Shown here piece by piece: positions 56,152 to 64,000 of a stretch of DNA of 64,000 nucleotides (positions within the stretch are counted from its first letter, which is position 1; every line of letters starts with the position of its first letter). Location of the stretch: assembly GCA_046329575.1 (NCBI GenBank), contig JAXLUJ010000015.1, forward strand, positions 24,314 to 88,313, in the 5' to 3' direction. Source of the stretch: UBA1941 sp046329575 (lineage in GTDB: Bacteria; Bacteroidota; Bacteroidia; Chitinophagales; LD1). Position numbers and translations under genes: made by a program. Below the pieces are notes generated by a model, which saw only the letters and a list, made by a program, of their open reading frames with translations, ran no database searches and was not told where the DNA came from.

Positions 56152-57659
56152 CCTTTTCTTCCAAACTTTACCCCTAGTGTTAACATCAGCAGGTTATTGT
56201 TGATGCGGGAAAATGCTCCCGGCTGATGTGTGGTAGCAGTGTAGGGGGCGTAGAAACTTTTGTAAGTTGAAAACACATAGGCCAGATCAGCGAAAAAGAC
56301 TTTTCCGCGGTAGCCTAACCCCGCAGTATAATTAAAACGGGAGTTGTCATAATCCGTAACGCCTTGCCCCGATTTGAAGGGCGATTGCGACCAGGAAAAA
56401 CCTGCACGTACCCGAAGTACGCTGTACGCAAATTCAGCACCAACTTTAATGGTAGAGGCTGGTCTGTACTTCGTATTTATGGTGCTGTTCACCGGTGTGA
56501 AAAATCCATCTGCCGATCCAAATTTGGCGTGGGTATAGTCATCTAACTGATAGTCCACACTCAAAAATCCGTATTGTTTGAAATATACGCTTGCGCCTGT
56601 AGTAAATCTAAGGGGAGTGGTAAGTGAGTAAGCGTAGAACGCATCTTGTTGGGCTTCCAATGTGGTATCCACGAAACGGTTGGTAAGATCTCCAAAACTG
56701 GACTCCTGAATTTTGAAGTAGGTTGGGGTTTGAATGGCGGCGCCGATTCGGAAATACTGACTTGGCTTTACAATCACCCCGAATTTTCCATTTACACCAA
56801 CACTGCTCATTTTATATTTAAATAATGAAGAGTAGCTGGTGGGATAGCCGGTGGAATCATGTGTGTTACTTTCGGTGATGTCGATTGTATTGGTATAAGA
56901 AACAATTGGAATACCCACACCGGCGCCCACATATACCACATCGGCAATGTTGAAACCCAATGTAAGATTGATGTCGCTGAAACTCCCTTGTGTAGTAAGC
57001 GTGCCTGTTTGCTTTACGGGAAGAAAAAACAAAGGATAAGCGCTACCTGTTCCGAATGTATCAATCACGTAGGTATTCCACGCCAAATAGTTTGGAATGC
57101 TGGTGTAATCGGGTGAAATCGGTTTATTGGTTTGGATGAGTGTTTGAATATCATTTGCCATAGCACCAGCCAATGAATTATATGGATTGGTGCCCTCGAA
57201 TTTTACTGAAGTACGATAATCGGCTAATCTGTTGTAGCTGATACCGAACACTACTCTTTCCAGTTTTGAACCTCCATTTTCAAAGCTCATCCCGGTTCCG
57301 GCTTTTCGAAGAGATCGCGATGCAAATACTAATGATGCCTGCGGAACCGAAAATTTTGCAAAATCGGAAATGGTGGTTTGCGATAGGTAGGAGGTGGAGC
57401 TGTTTCCAAATCCAACGCCTAGCGAGACTGCAGCTTCATGCGATCGGTACATGGCCAACCCCGCGGGATTGGATGCCGCGGCGGCCGGATCGGCGCCTAC
57501 CGAACTAAAGGCGCCGCCAGCACCAATACTTCTTGCTGTTCCAAATAAATCTGGCGATGATAATCGCAGTGCATCGGCGTCATAAGTTTGCGCCTGTATG
57601 GCTGAACTGCTTAGCAAAAAGGCATACACGAGTTTTCTAAACTTAATCATGATCTTCAC
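56148..57659 (-). CDS. FadL/OmpP1-like outer-membrane protein
   Basis: 503 residues with a signal peptide (KFRKLVYAFLLSSSAIQA-Q). The N-terminal region has the FadL/TodX-PorV type motif SIGAGGAFSSVGADPAAAASNPAGLAMYR, the rest is beta-barrel, and the C-terminus ends in strand sequence (LLMLTLGVKFGRKG). FadL-like channels take up hydrophobic compounds, while PorV-like ones work with type IX secretion. Length and the absence of a clear fatty-acid hatch leave the choice open. Confidence 0.8.
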   Translation of the reverse strand: MKIMIKFRKLVYAFLLSSSAIQAQTYDADALRLSSPDLFGTARSIGAGGAFSSVGADPAAAASNPAGLAMYRSHEAAVSLGVGFGNSSTSYLSQTTISDFAKFSVPQASLVFASRSLRKAGTGMSFENGGSKLERVVFGISYNRLADYRTSVKFEGTNPYNSLAGAMANDIQTLIQTNKPISPDYTSIPNYLAWNTYVIDTFGTGSAYPLFFLPVKQTGTLTTQGSFSDINLTLGFNIADVVYVGAGVGIPIVSYTNTIDITESNTHDSTGYPTSYSSLFKYKMSSVGVNGKFGVIVKPSQYFRIGAAIQTPTYFKIQESSFGDLTNRFVDTTLEAQQDAFYAYSLTTPLRFTTGASVYFKQYGFLSVDYQLDDYTHAKFGSADGFFTPVNSTINTKYRPASTIKVGAEFAYSVLRVRAGFSWSQSPFKSGQGVTDYDNSRFNYTAGLGYRGKVFFADLAYVFSTYKSFYAPYTATTHQPGAFSRINNNLLMLTLGVKFGRKG

Positions 57660-57682
57660 TCTAAATTTTTATTCCACGATTG

Positions 57683-57719
57683 AAAAAAAGCGGAAGCCAT
57701 AAACATGACATTCCGCTTT
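57683..57719 (-). terminator. Intrinsic terminator of the Tyr/Gly-rich protein gene
   Basis: Read on the minus strand, AAAGCGGAA (57719-57711) and TTCCGCTTT (57695-57687) form a 9-bp stem with a 15-nt loop, followed by a run of T. It lies about 25 nt after the stop at 57744 and separates the gene from the FadL-like gene downstream. Confidence 0.8.
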
Positions 57720-57743
57720 ATGATTTAATTATTCATATAAAGT

Positions 57744-59216
57744 TTAAAACCTTCTGCCACCACGGCCTCCTCCTCCGCCGCCTCCACCAAAATTACCTCC
57801 ATTGTTACGAGGAGCTTCCATTTGACGAGGTTGCATGGTTGGGCGATCATACCCACGTGGTTGTGACTGTTCAAAACTTCTAGGCTGTGCAGGCCGATCA
57901 TAATTTCTGGGTTGTTCAACAGGGCGGTCATATGTTCTTGGCTGATTCATTGGCCGGTCATAATTGCGCGGCTGTTCTGTTGGACGATCATAGTTTCGTG
58001 GCTGCTCTACCGGGCGATCGTAATTTCGCGGTTCGTTAATCGGACGGTCATAATTTCGCGGTTGTTCTGTAGGACGATCGTAATTACGAGGTTCATTAAA
58101 TGGACGATCGGATGGCCGCTGTTCGATTGGAGCGCGATCCGCCGGGCGGTTCATCTCCGGCCTTCCGGAATTATTATTGCGTTCAATCTCAATTCGGTTA
58201 CGGTCGAGGTTGTTTTCGCGGTTTGGACGTTCCATGGGTTGACGATCGGTTGGGCGTTCCATTGGAGCGCGATCATTTACCCGATCAGTTGGTCGCATAT
58301 CCGGACGTGCATTTTCAGTAGGACGATTGTTGTTTCGAACACCTTCTTCGCGTGGCCGGGTTATGCCTTCGCGCGGAATGTCAGTGTTTACAGCACCATT
58401 TCTATGACGTGGCGGACGATCGGTATTGATAGCCGTGTTACCTCCTGAACTCAGGCCGAAACGACGCGGTCCATAATGCGTGTTATTATTCCTTCCGATA
58501 CCATAGTCATAATAACTGTTGTGGTATCCATTGTAACCATAATATCCCGAGTAATAGCCATTCCAAACGGAATTATGCCATCCCCACATATATGGCGAAT
58601 TCCAGTTGTTGTAATACCAACTGTTCCAACCCCAATAGCTGGAAGGCCCATAACCGTAGCCATAGCCACCATACCATGGATCGTAATAATTATAGCCGCC
58701 GTAATAACCTCCCCAACGATTATAGCAACCATAGCTGTACCATGGGTTGTAACCAAATGAAAAAGAGATTCTCGGAGTTCCCCAATAATAGTTTGGCGTG
58801 AACCAGGTATCGTAATAACCTACACCATAGTTGGGGTAATAGTAACGACGAAGTCTTGTGGTGTACAAATAGTCGTTATCATACCAGTAATCATCATCAT
58901 AGTCGTAATAATTGGTGATATAGGTGTTGCCGGAGTTCTCAGAACGACTATCATACTGATAGGCGCGATCGGTACCGGAGCCAGAGGTATTATTGTCGTA
59001 ACCATCGCGGCGGTCATAGTCTGATGGAGCTGACTGCGGTGTCGCGCTATTGTTCGAATTATTCGAATTGTTGTACTGCTGCTGATAATCGGGCTGTGCC
59101 TGTTCACGACCCTTATCCTTTTTCGGATCGTAATACACATCGTCTTGGGCCCATACTGACGGCACCGAGAAGAAGAGCATTCCTAACACTGATAAAATTG
59201 AAAAAAACCGTCTCAT
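57744..59216 (-). CDS. Secreted Tyr/Trp/Gly/Asn-rich protein with PRNYDRP-type tandem repeats
   Basis: 490 residues from the ATG at 59216, which begins a signal peptide (MRRFFSILSVLGMLFFSVPSVWA-Q). The open frame continues 18 codons upstream but has no homologous look. Residues about 95-250 are dominated by Tyr, Trp, Gly and Asn (YNPWYSYGCYNRWGGYYGGY and similar). Residues about 260-360 are rich in Arg, Pro, Asn and Asp. From about 370 on there are repeats of the 10-residue unit PRNYDRPxEQ, and the tail is GGGGGGGGRGG-like. No catalytic domain is visible; the composition resembles adhesive or matrix proteins. Confidence 0.85.
   Translation of the reverse strand: MRRFFSILSVLGMLFFSVPSVWAQDDVYYDPKKDKGREQAQPDYQQQYNNSNNSNNSATPQSAPSDYDRRDGYDNNTSGSGTDRAYQYDSRSENSGNTYITNYYDYDDDYWYDNDYLYTTRLRRYYYPNYGVGYYDTWFTPNYYWGTPRISFSFGYNPWYSYGCYNRWGGYYGGYNYYDPWYGGYGYGYGPSSYWGWNSWYYNNWNSPYMWGWHNSVWNGYYSGYYGYNGYHNSYYDYGIGRNNNTHYGPRRFGLSSGGNTAINTDRPPRHRNGAVNTDIPREGITRPREEGVRNNNRPTENARPDMRPTDRVNDRAPMERPTDRQPMERPNRENNLDRNRIEIERNNNSGRPEMNRPADRAPIEQRPSDRPFNEPRNYDRPTEQPRNYDRPINEPRNYDRPVEQPRNYDRPTEQPRNYDRPMNQPRTYDRPVEQPRNYDRPAQPRSFEQSQPRGYDRPTMQPRQMEAPRNNGGNFGGGGGGGGRGGRRF
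57891..58110 (-). repeat. 30-bp tandem repeat tract (coding)
   Basis: About seven units with an exact 30-nt period, visible from the recurring GATCATAA/GATCGTAA word at steps of 30 nt (near 57892, 57922, 57952 and so on). Each unit encodes PRNYDRP plus three variable residues. Such tracts can change copy number by slippage without breaking the frame. Confidence 0.9.
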
Positions 59217-59242
59217 GACTTGTTTAATTTTATTGTTATAGA

Positions 59243-59250
59243 CAAATGTA
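59243..59250 (-). promoter_or_regulatory. -7 box of the Tyr/Gly-rich protein gene
   Basis: TACATTTG on the minus strand matches TAnnTTTG, 26 nt before the ATG at 59216. A TTAG at about -33 is one base off TTTG. Confidence 0.5.
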
Positions 59251-59444
59251 GTGCGGTAAAGTTTAGCCACCTAAGCTTTATGCACATCCTTGCGCTATTT
59301 AACATTCAGTCAAAGCCCGTACCATATTGATTCGAATTAAAATTCCAGTCAAAAATTAACAAGCCTTTTGAAATTAGGTCGTTCATTGAGTATCCATCTG
59401 GCATTCCCTCAATTTTTTTTTCTTCGCCTTTCGATAATTAAAAA

Positions 59445-60917
59445 ATGGCAAAGGAAATTACTAGTAAGAATGAGGATTACTCCCAATGGTATAACGATTT
59501 GGTTATTAAGGGAGGTTTGGCAGATTATTCTGCAGTTCGGGGTTGTATGGTGATCAAGCCGTATGGCTTTGGCATTTGGGAACACATGCGGGATGCACTA
59601 GACAAAGCTTTTAAAGAAACCGGTCATGTGAATGCCTATTTTCCTCTTTTCATACCCAAAAGCTTTCTCAGCAAAGAGGCCGCTCATATAGAAGGGTTCG
59701 CGAAAGAATGTGCGGTAGTTACGCACTATCGTTTAAAGAATTCACCCGATGGCAAAAGTGTAGTGGTGGACCCAGAGGCTAAATTGGAAGAAGAGTTAAT
59801 TGTAAGGCCAACTTCAGAAACCATCATTTGGAACAGCTATAAAAACTGGATTCAAAGTTACCGCGATTTACCGTTGCTGATCAACCAGTGGGCAAACGTA
59901 GTGCGTTGGGAAATGCGCACCCGTTTGTTTCTACGAACGGCCGAATTCCTTTGGCAGGAAGGTCATACCGCTCACGCAACCGCTGCTGAAGCAATTGAAG
60001 AAACAGAGAAAATGCTTGAGGTATATGCTCGGTTTGCTGAAGATTTTATGGCCTTGCCGGTAATCAAGGGCAGGAAAACGGCCAACGAGCGTTTTGCAGG
60101 CGCCGTAGATACGTATTGCATTGAAGCTATGATGCAGGATGGGCAAGCCTTACAGGCCGGCACATCGCATTTTCTGGGGCAAAATTTTGCCAAGGCCTTT
60201 GATGTACAATTTCTGAACAAAGAAGGGAAGCAGGAGTTTGTTTGGGCAACCTCATGGGGCGTTTCTACAAGGCTAATTGGTGCATTAATCATGGCGCATA
60301 GCGATGATGATGGTCTGGTAATTCCACCAAAGCTGGCGCCGTTGCAAGTAGTTATTGTTCCAATTCATAAAGGCAATGATGAATTGCAGCAATTGTTCGA
60401 TAAATGCCAGCCACTGATGGCGGCATTGAAATCAAAAGGAATTAGCGTGAAGTTCGATGATGATGATACTAAACGGCCAGGGTTTAAATTCGCCGAGCAC
60501 GAAATGAAAGGTGTTCCGGTACGAATGGCAATCGGTATGCGCGATTTGGTCAATGGCACCGTTGAACTGGCTCGTAGAGATACCAAAGAAAAGGCAAGTT
60601 ATAGTTTCGATGGTGTTGAAAATACGATTAGCGAACTTCTGGAAGCCATTCAAAAAAATATGTTTGAAAGGGCCAAAATTTTTCGTGATCAGCATATTCG
60701 GGAGGCGAATTCGTGGGATGAATTTCAAAGAATGATTGAGGAACCTGGATTTATTCGTGCCCACTGGGATGGCACGCCGGAAACGGAAGAAAAGATCAAG
60801 GAACTTACCAAGGCTACGATCCGTTGCATACCTTTAGACCATAGACCTGAAGATGGCAATTGTGTATTTTCAGGTAAACCGTCTAAAGAACGGGTGATAT
60901 TCGCCAGAGCGTATTAA
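59445..60917 (+). CDS. proS: Prolyl-tRNA synthetase, archaeal/eukaryotic type
   Basis: 490 residues, the length of the short class II ProRS without the bacterial editing insertion. Family blocks: DYSAVRGCMVIKPYGFGIWE at the start, HIEGFAKECAVVT, RPTSETIIWNSYKNWI, RTAEFLWQEGHTAHA and the GTSHFLGQNFAKAFDVQF motif. It charges tRNA-Pro. The 174-bp gap upstream shows no other gene. Confidence 0.97.
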   Translation: MAKEITSKNEDYSQWYNDLVIKGGLADYSAVRGCMVIKPYGFGIWEHMRDALDKAFKETGHVNAYFPLFIPKSFLSKEAAHIEGFAKECAVVTHYRLKNSPDGKSVVVDPEAKLEEELIVRPTSETIIWNSYKNWIQSYRDLPLLINQWANVVRWEMRTRLFLRTAEFLWQEGHTAHATAAEAIEETEKMLEVYARFAEDFMALPVIKGRKTANERFAGAVDTYCIEAMMQDGQALQAGTSHFLGQNFAKAFDVQFLNKEGKQEFVWATSWGVSTRLIGALIMAHSDDDGLVIPPKLAPLQVVIVPIHKGNDELQQLFDKCQPLMAALKSKGISVKFDDDDTKRPGFKFAEHEMKGVPVRMAIGMRDLVNGTVELARRDTKEKASYSFDGVENTISELLEAIQKNMFERAKIFRDQHIREANSWDEFQRMIEEPGFIRAHWDGTPETEEKIKELTKATIRCIPLDHRPEDGNCVFSGKPSKERVIFARAY

Positions 60918-60919
60918 AA

Positions 60920-60950
60920 AGAAAACGGGGACCTTTGGTCCCCGTTTTCT
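60920..60950. terminator. Bidirectional intrinsic terminator
   Basis: A perfect 14-bp stem AGAAAACGGGGACC / GGTCCCCGTTTTCT with a TTT loop separates proS from the convergent outer-membrane protein gene. The A/T-rich stem ends serve as U-tracts in either direction. Confidence 0.92.
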
Positions 60951-60951
60951 T

Positions 60952-61893
60952 TTAGAATCCGAAACCGAGTTTCAGACCCGGAAAGGCCATGAAATCAACG
61001 CCCCGGCGGGTTCCCGACACATAAGCATTACCCATATCATCGTAGCTTACTTCGTTGTATCGATAAGCATTCGTCTTGAAATCCCAGTTTAACGATAAAC
61101 GGAAATTAAAGCGTTTGGCGCTCTGCACTTTTACACCAATGCCAAAGCCGCCCATCACCCCGCCACGGTCTCTTTCATTGCGTAAGTCAGCATCCGGATT
61201 ATAACTGAAGGGCATACTCGAGCCATTGCGATGAAATGCGTAGCCCACTTCCAAATTATAGAATGGAGTAATTCTGCGTTTCAGGATGTCGCCGGTATAG
61301 GACAGAAAGATTGGCAAATACACGCCTTGATAATTGCTGTAAATGGCACCGCTCCGCATTCCTGGTAACCCCATATCGCTCACGGTAAAACCAACAAAGT
61401 CGATTCCAACACCAATGCCGAACTGAGCAAAGCGGCCGGCCCGGTAACCATTAATAATTCGCACGCCCATCTGTCCGAGTTCTGGCGTTAACTGTGCCTG
61501 AAAGAAATATCCGCGGCGCTTGTAATAAAACGGTTTGGGCTCTTTATTCTTACCGTAGAATTGGTCTTTAAATTCATCGCGATGGTGCATTCTGCCATAG
61601 TGGTCCTCGTTGGTGCGGCCTTCCATTTGGCCGGGAGGCGGAGGAGGGGGAGGAGGCATCATTTCATGAGGTTCTTTCGTGATTTTTGAAATATCTGCAA
61701 CATTTACAGTAAAGATATTTCCTCCAATAGTTTTGATTTTTACCGTTTGGTTAGGAATCTGTTCAATAATCACACCGCGATAAACATTTCCGCTTTTCAG
61801 ATAAACTACTTCTTCCAGATCATTATTCTGGGCATAAGAAGTGATCTGGAATCCCGCAAGAAATAATAGCGGTAAAAGAAGTTTCTTGATCAT
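60952..61893 (-). CDS. Exported outer-membrane beta-barrel-like protein with polyproline stretch
   Basis: 313 residues from the ATG at 61893, which begins a signal peptide (MIKKLLLPLLFLAGFQITSYA-Q); the open frame extends 24 codons upstream. Residues about 25-75 form a small beta-domain (VVYLKSGNVYRGVIIEQIPN, VNVADISKIT). It is followed by eight prolines in a row and a barrel-like half (GYFFQAQLTPELGQMGVRII, FQFGIGVGIDFVG) ending in Phe (LKLGFGF). No family name can be given. It lies 74 nt after purE. Confidence 0.8.
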   Translation of the reverse strand: MIKKLLLPLLFLAGFQITSYAQNNDLEEVVYLKSGNVYRGVIIEQIPNQTVKIKTIGGNIFTVNVADISKITKEPHEMMPPPPPPPPGQMEGRTNEDHYGRMHHRDEFKDQFYGKNKEPKPFYYKRRGYFFQAQLTPELGQMGVRIINGYRAGRFAQFGIGVGIDFVGFTVSDMGLPGMRSGAIYSNYQGVYLPIFLSYTGDILKRRITPFYNLEVGYAFHRNGSSMPFSYNPDADLRNERDRGGVMGGFGIGVKVQSAKRFNFRLSLNWDFKTNAYRYNEVSYDDMGNAYVSGTRRGVDFMAFPGLKLGFGF

Positions 61894-61967
61894 ATTGGTT
61901 TTGTTTTGTGCCATAAACGTAATTGGTGTTTTTTTATTTTTCACCGTATAGAAGCTTTTTAACACTC

Positions 61968-62483
61968 CTATTCATCATAAAAATTTTCATACCCGGCAAT
62001 CCGGATTTCACGTACCGATTGCATTACCTTTTCGGAAAGTGTTGATTTGTAACTATTTATTTTTTGGGTGAGTGAAGTATCTGCTGTAGCTAGAATTTGA
62101 ACGGCTAAAAGACCTGCATTTTTGGCCCCATCCAGCGCTACAGTGGCAACAGGCACGCCACCGGGCATTTGCAAAATGGAAAGTACCGAATCCCACCCAT
62201 CAATGGAATTGGAAGATTTTATTGGAACGCCAATTACCGGGAGCGCACTTGAACTGGCAACCATTCCGGGCAGGTGAGCCGCCCCACCGGCACCTGCTAT
62301 TACTACCTTCAAACCTCGGTCGGCAGCGGTTCGGGCGTAATCAATCAGCCGTTCCGGGGTGCGATGCGCGCTTACCACTGTAAGTTCAAAAGGTACCTGA
62401 AATTCGCGTAGCACCTCTGCAGCAGCGCTCATAATTCGCAAATCGCTCTCACTTCCCATGATTATTCCTACAACCGGCTTCAT
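61968..62483 (-). CDS. purE: 5-(carboxyamino)imidazole ribonucleotide mutase
   Basis: 171 residues. Class I PurE blocks are complete: GIIMGSESDLRIM, VSAHRTPERL (substrate His), AGAGGAAHLPGMVAS and SILQMPGGVPVATVA. It moves the carboxyl group of N5-CAIR to C4 in purine synthesis. purK is not next to it, unlike in many bacteria. Confidence 0.96.
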   Translation of the reverse strand: MKPVVGIIMGSESDLRIMSAAAEVLREFQVPFELTVVSAHRTPERLIDYARTAADRGLKVVIAGAGGAAHLPGMVASSSALPVIGVPIKSSNSIDGWDSVLSILQMPGGVPVATVALDGAKNAGLLAVQILATADTSLTQKINSYKSTLSEKVMQSVREIRIAGYENFYDE

Positions 62484-62575
62484 ATTTCTTTTTTCAGCAA
62501 TAAAAATAGCATTTGTTGAAACATAAGAAGATAAGTTGCGTAAGACGGGTAGTTAGAACCACCTTCAAATAAATT

Positions 62576-63247
62576 ATGAAAAAGTTATTTACTGTAATTC
62601 TGGCCTGGGCCGCAATGAGCAGCATTACGGCTTCTCCTATTGCCGAACACCGCGTGAAGCGTCATGAAAATTTATTCCGTATTTCTTTGATATACAATAC
62701 CACAGTAGCGGACTTGTTGGCCGCCAATCCGGGTGTTGATCAAGCCGACCTGAAGGTGGGAACCCGCCTTGTTGTGCCTGTAAATACCAAAGTGCGGGAT
62801 GCTGCATTTGTAAACAAATTATTGGCCAATCCGGTTAATGCAGCGCCAATAGCCGAAACCGATCCATTTAATAATTCTCAGGACCACCGAAAGGTAAAGG
62901 CTGCCAAGTTTGTTCATGACGAAACCGAAGCCACCGAAGCCGCCATGCCAGCAAGTTCGTCGGCAATGGAATATGAATCAGGAGAACTGCGCGACCGCTA
63001 TGAAGAACTTAAAAAGATGGAAGGCGAAAACCAACATATGCGTGTGGTAGACGTTTCAACCGTAAAACTGGATCCGAATGCTACGAACTATGCCGAACCA
63101 ATGCGCATGCTTAACCAATCGATTGACATGAATAAAATAATGGTGGTTAACTTGCAGATTGTTATGAAAGACGGAACTACGAAAACAGTTAGTTCTCCTG
63201 AAGAGCAGAAAAAACTGCTTAACCAACTGATGGCCGGAGCAAATTAA
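62576..63247 (+). CDS. LysM domain exported protein
   Basis: 223 residues. After a signal peptide (KLFTVILAWAAMSSITA) comes one LysM domain (about 25-68: HRVKRHENLFRISLIYNTTVADLLAANPGV, in pieces, ending RLVVPVNTK), which binds peptidoglycan or chitin-like glycans. The remaining 150 residues are low complexity to the middle (Glu/Ala/Ser-rich) and then mixed; I see no catalytic domain. Probably a cell-wall-associated or division-related protein. Confidence 0.82.
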   Translation: MKKLFTVILAWAAMSSITASPIAEHRVKRHENLFRISLIYNTTVADLLAANPGVDQADLKVGTRLVVPVNTKVRDAAFVNKLLANPVNAAPIAETDPFNNSQDHRKVKAAKFVHDETEATEAAMPASSSAMEYESGELRDRYEELKKMEGENQHMRVVDVSTVKLDPNATNYAEPMRMLNQSIDMNKIMVVNLQIVMKDGTTKTVSSPEEQKKLLNQLMAGAN

Positions 63248-63249
63248 GG

Positions 63250-63281
63250 GTTTGGATTTTTGAAGTAAGGATTGTATATTT
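63250..63281 (+). promoter_or_regulatory. Promoter of rpmE2
   Basis: TTTG (63250-63253), 20 nt, TATATTTG (63274-63281), matching the Bacteroidota consensus at both boxes. The ATG at 63302 follows 20 nt later. Confidence 0.85.
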
Positions 63282-63301
63282 GCAGTCCGAAAAAATTAAA
63301 G

Positions 63302-63547
63302 ATGAAAAAAGATATCCATCCAACAGAATATCGTACCGTTGTTTTCAAAGATATTTCCTGCGATAAAGCATTCCTTACCAAGAGCGCCGCAAAAAGCCGT
63401 GAAACTATTAAGTGGGAGGACGGAAATGAATATCCGCTGATTAAAGTGGAAATTTCGAATGAATCACATCCATTTTTCACAGGAAAAATGAAGTTTGTAG
63501 ATACTGCCGGTCGTATCGATAAGTTCAAAAAGAAATACGCAAAGTAA
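63302..63547 (+). CDS. rpmE2: 50S ribosomal protein L31, type B
   Basis: 81 residues from the ATG at 63302; an earlier in-frame ATG at 63272 lies inside the promoter. The type B pattern is clear (MKKDIHPTEYRTVVFKD, SHPFFTGKMKFVDTAGRIDK). It has one Cys only, so it lacks the zinc-binding CxxC of the long form, as expected of type B. Confidence 0.96.
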   Translation: MKKDIHPTEYRTVVFKDISCDKAFLTKSAAKSRETIKWEDGNEYPLIKVEISNESHPFFTGKMKFVDTAGRIDKFKKKYAK

Positions 63548-63565
63548 TTTCTATAAATATCTTAG

Positions 63566-63589
63566 AAAGCCCCTTATGGGGCTTTTTTT
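63566..63589 (+). terminator. Intrinsic terminator of rpmE2
   Basis: An 8-bp stem AAAGCCCC / GGGGCTTT (63566-63573 and 63578-63585) with a TTAT loop, then T-run. It can also work for the convergent gene at the right edge. Confidence 0.9.
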
Positions 63590-63593
63590 ATGT

Positions 63594-64000
63594 TCAATAC
63601 TTCCGTTTCAGGAATACGTATCCATCTTTCCGGTAAAGTTCTTCTACTCGTTCTGAAAAACTAATGCGGCCTAGTAAATTCACTTTTGTAATAAAGTAAA
63701 CCGGCCTTTCTACCGGACCATAAATTACAAAATTGGGTTCCTGATACCTTTTGTCGGAAAACGGCTGCCTTTCGCCATAAAATAAGTGCGCATAGCTTTT
63801 AAACCCGGCCGGTTCGATTTGACAATTTTCAGTACGGTGCGCTTTCAAAAAAGCAACCATCGGCCCTTGGGAATATCGACTGATCCGTGGCATGAATTGC
63901 GAAATCGTTGCATTGGTGGCTAAACCTGAAATAATAATCAACAAATACGTTCCCGTTCTTACATGTTTGGTATGCATTAAAACAATTGTGGCGATTAGAG
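63594..64000 (-). CDS. C-terminal part of a membrane glycosyltransferase-like protein (5' end outside)
   Basis: The frame is open through the right edge (LIATIVLMHTKHVRTGTY continues leftwards), so the window has only the last 135 residues. A membrane helix (about LLIIISGLATNATI) is followed by a soluble region with SRYSQGPMVAFLKAH, FKSYAHLFYGERQPF, RPVYFITKVN and ELYRKDGYVFLKRKY. This matches what I recall of the C-termini of ArnT/GT39-like proteins of Bacteroidota. The catalytic part is not seen, so the call is tentative. Confidence 0.55.
   Translation of the reverse strand, partial: LIATIVLMHTKHVRTGTYLLIIISGLATNATISQFMPRISRYSQGPMVAFLKAHRTENCQIEPAGFKSYAHLFYGERQPFSDKRYQEPNFVIYGPVERPVYFITKVNLLGRISFSERVEELYRKDGYVFLKRKY

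Noticed and set aside
57891..58110. CRISPR or regulatory repeat array
   Set aside because: The period is exactly 30 nt with no variable spacers, and it lies in frame inside a coding sequence.
57912..58448. 178-residue open frame on the plus strand opposite the repeat tract
   Set aside because: It is the antisense of the 30-bp repeats and Arg/Pro-rich coding region; its composition is low complexity and it has no start context.

Overview
The window looks like chromosomal DNA of a free-living member of the Bacteroidota, probably a Chitinophagales/Sphingobacteriales relative; the assignment rests on gene content, not on a search. The signs are a type IX secretion (type B, CHU_C-like) C-terminal domain on a large adhesin-like protein, TonB-receptor and DUF4249 genes, DUF1573 and DUF2461 proteins, lipoproteins, a short type B ribosomal protein L31, an archaeal-type prolyl-tRNA synthetase, promoters of the Bacteroidota form (TTTG, about 19-20 nt, TAnnTTTG), and almost no Shine-Dalgarno sequences. 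There is no prophage, integron, CRISPR, rRNA or tRNA gene that I can see.

Layout. 1-8.9 kb: the end of a CtpA-type protease, a glycine-rich RNA-binding protein, DinB and phosphatase-like enzymes, a cyclophilin-FKBP double isomerase with nrnA and a CoA-pyrophosphatase Nudix gene, a coiled-coil protein, and a DUF1573-ruvX-def operon. 8.9-22.5 kb: zinc CDF exporter, a GlmU-like gene overlapping tpiA, the repeat-rich type IX secreted protein, prmA, a 1684-residue secreted protein of unknown function, and ffh. 22.5-28 kb: small envelope proteins, an acyl-CoA dehydrogenase, ettA, two mutually inverted intergenic repeat elements, and a REP-associated tyrosine transposase with a five-copy palindrome array beside its 3' end. 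28-36 kb: a pseudouridine synthase with an EGF-like lipoprotein, creD and a very large thioester alpha-2-macroglobulin lipoprotein. 36-41 kb: an AlkB-like membrane monooxygenase, DUF2461, and a TPP riboswitch driving a TonB receptor and a DUF4249 lipoprotein, read here as outer-membrane thiamin uptake. 41-48.6 kb: PAP2 phosphatase, split transketolase and cytidine deaminase in one run; OsmC; and an opposite-strand operon clpS - acyl-CoA dehydrogenase/SCP2 fusion - retropepsin-like protein - TauE/SafE. 48.6-51.6 kb: five genes of the S10 ribosomal operon (rplD, rplW, rplB, rpsS, rplV) as a self-contained unit with its own promoter, structured leader and terminator, without rpsJ-rplC in front or rpsC-rplP behind. 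51.6-64 kb: MscS channel, EamA exporter, RlmI-like methyltransferase, nhaA, a FadL-like protein, a Tyr/Trp/Gly-rich secreted protein with an exact 30-bp repeat tract, proS, an outer-membrane protein, purE, a LysM protein, rpmE2 and the end of a glycosyltransferase-like gene.

The genes are tightly packed. Several same-strand neighbours overlap by ATGA or TAATG, four convergent pairs have abutting or shared stop codons, and most remaining convergent pairs share a bidirectional hairpin terminator. Points most worth a second look are the transposase/palindrome pair, the detached S10 fragment with its leader, the riboswitch-controlled receptor, the family of dispersed intergenic repeats, the recurring -7 box only 4-5 nt from start codons, and the large proteins without a recognised function.
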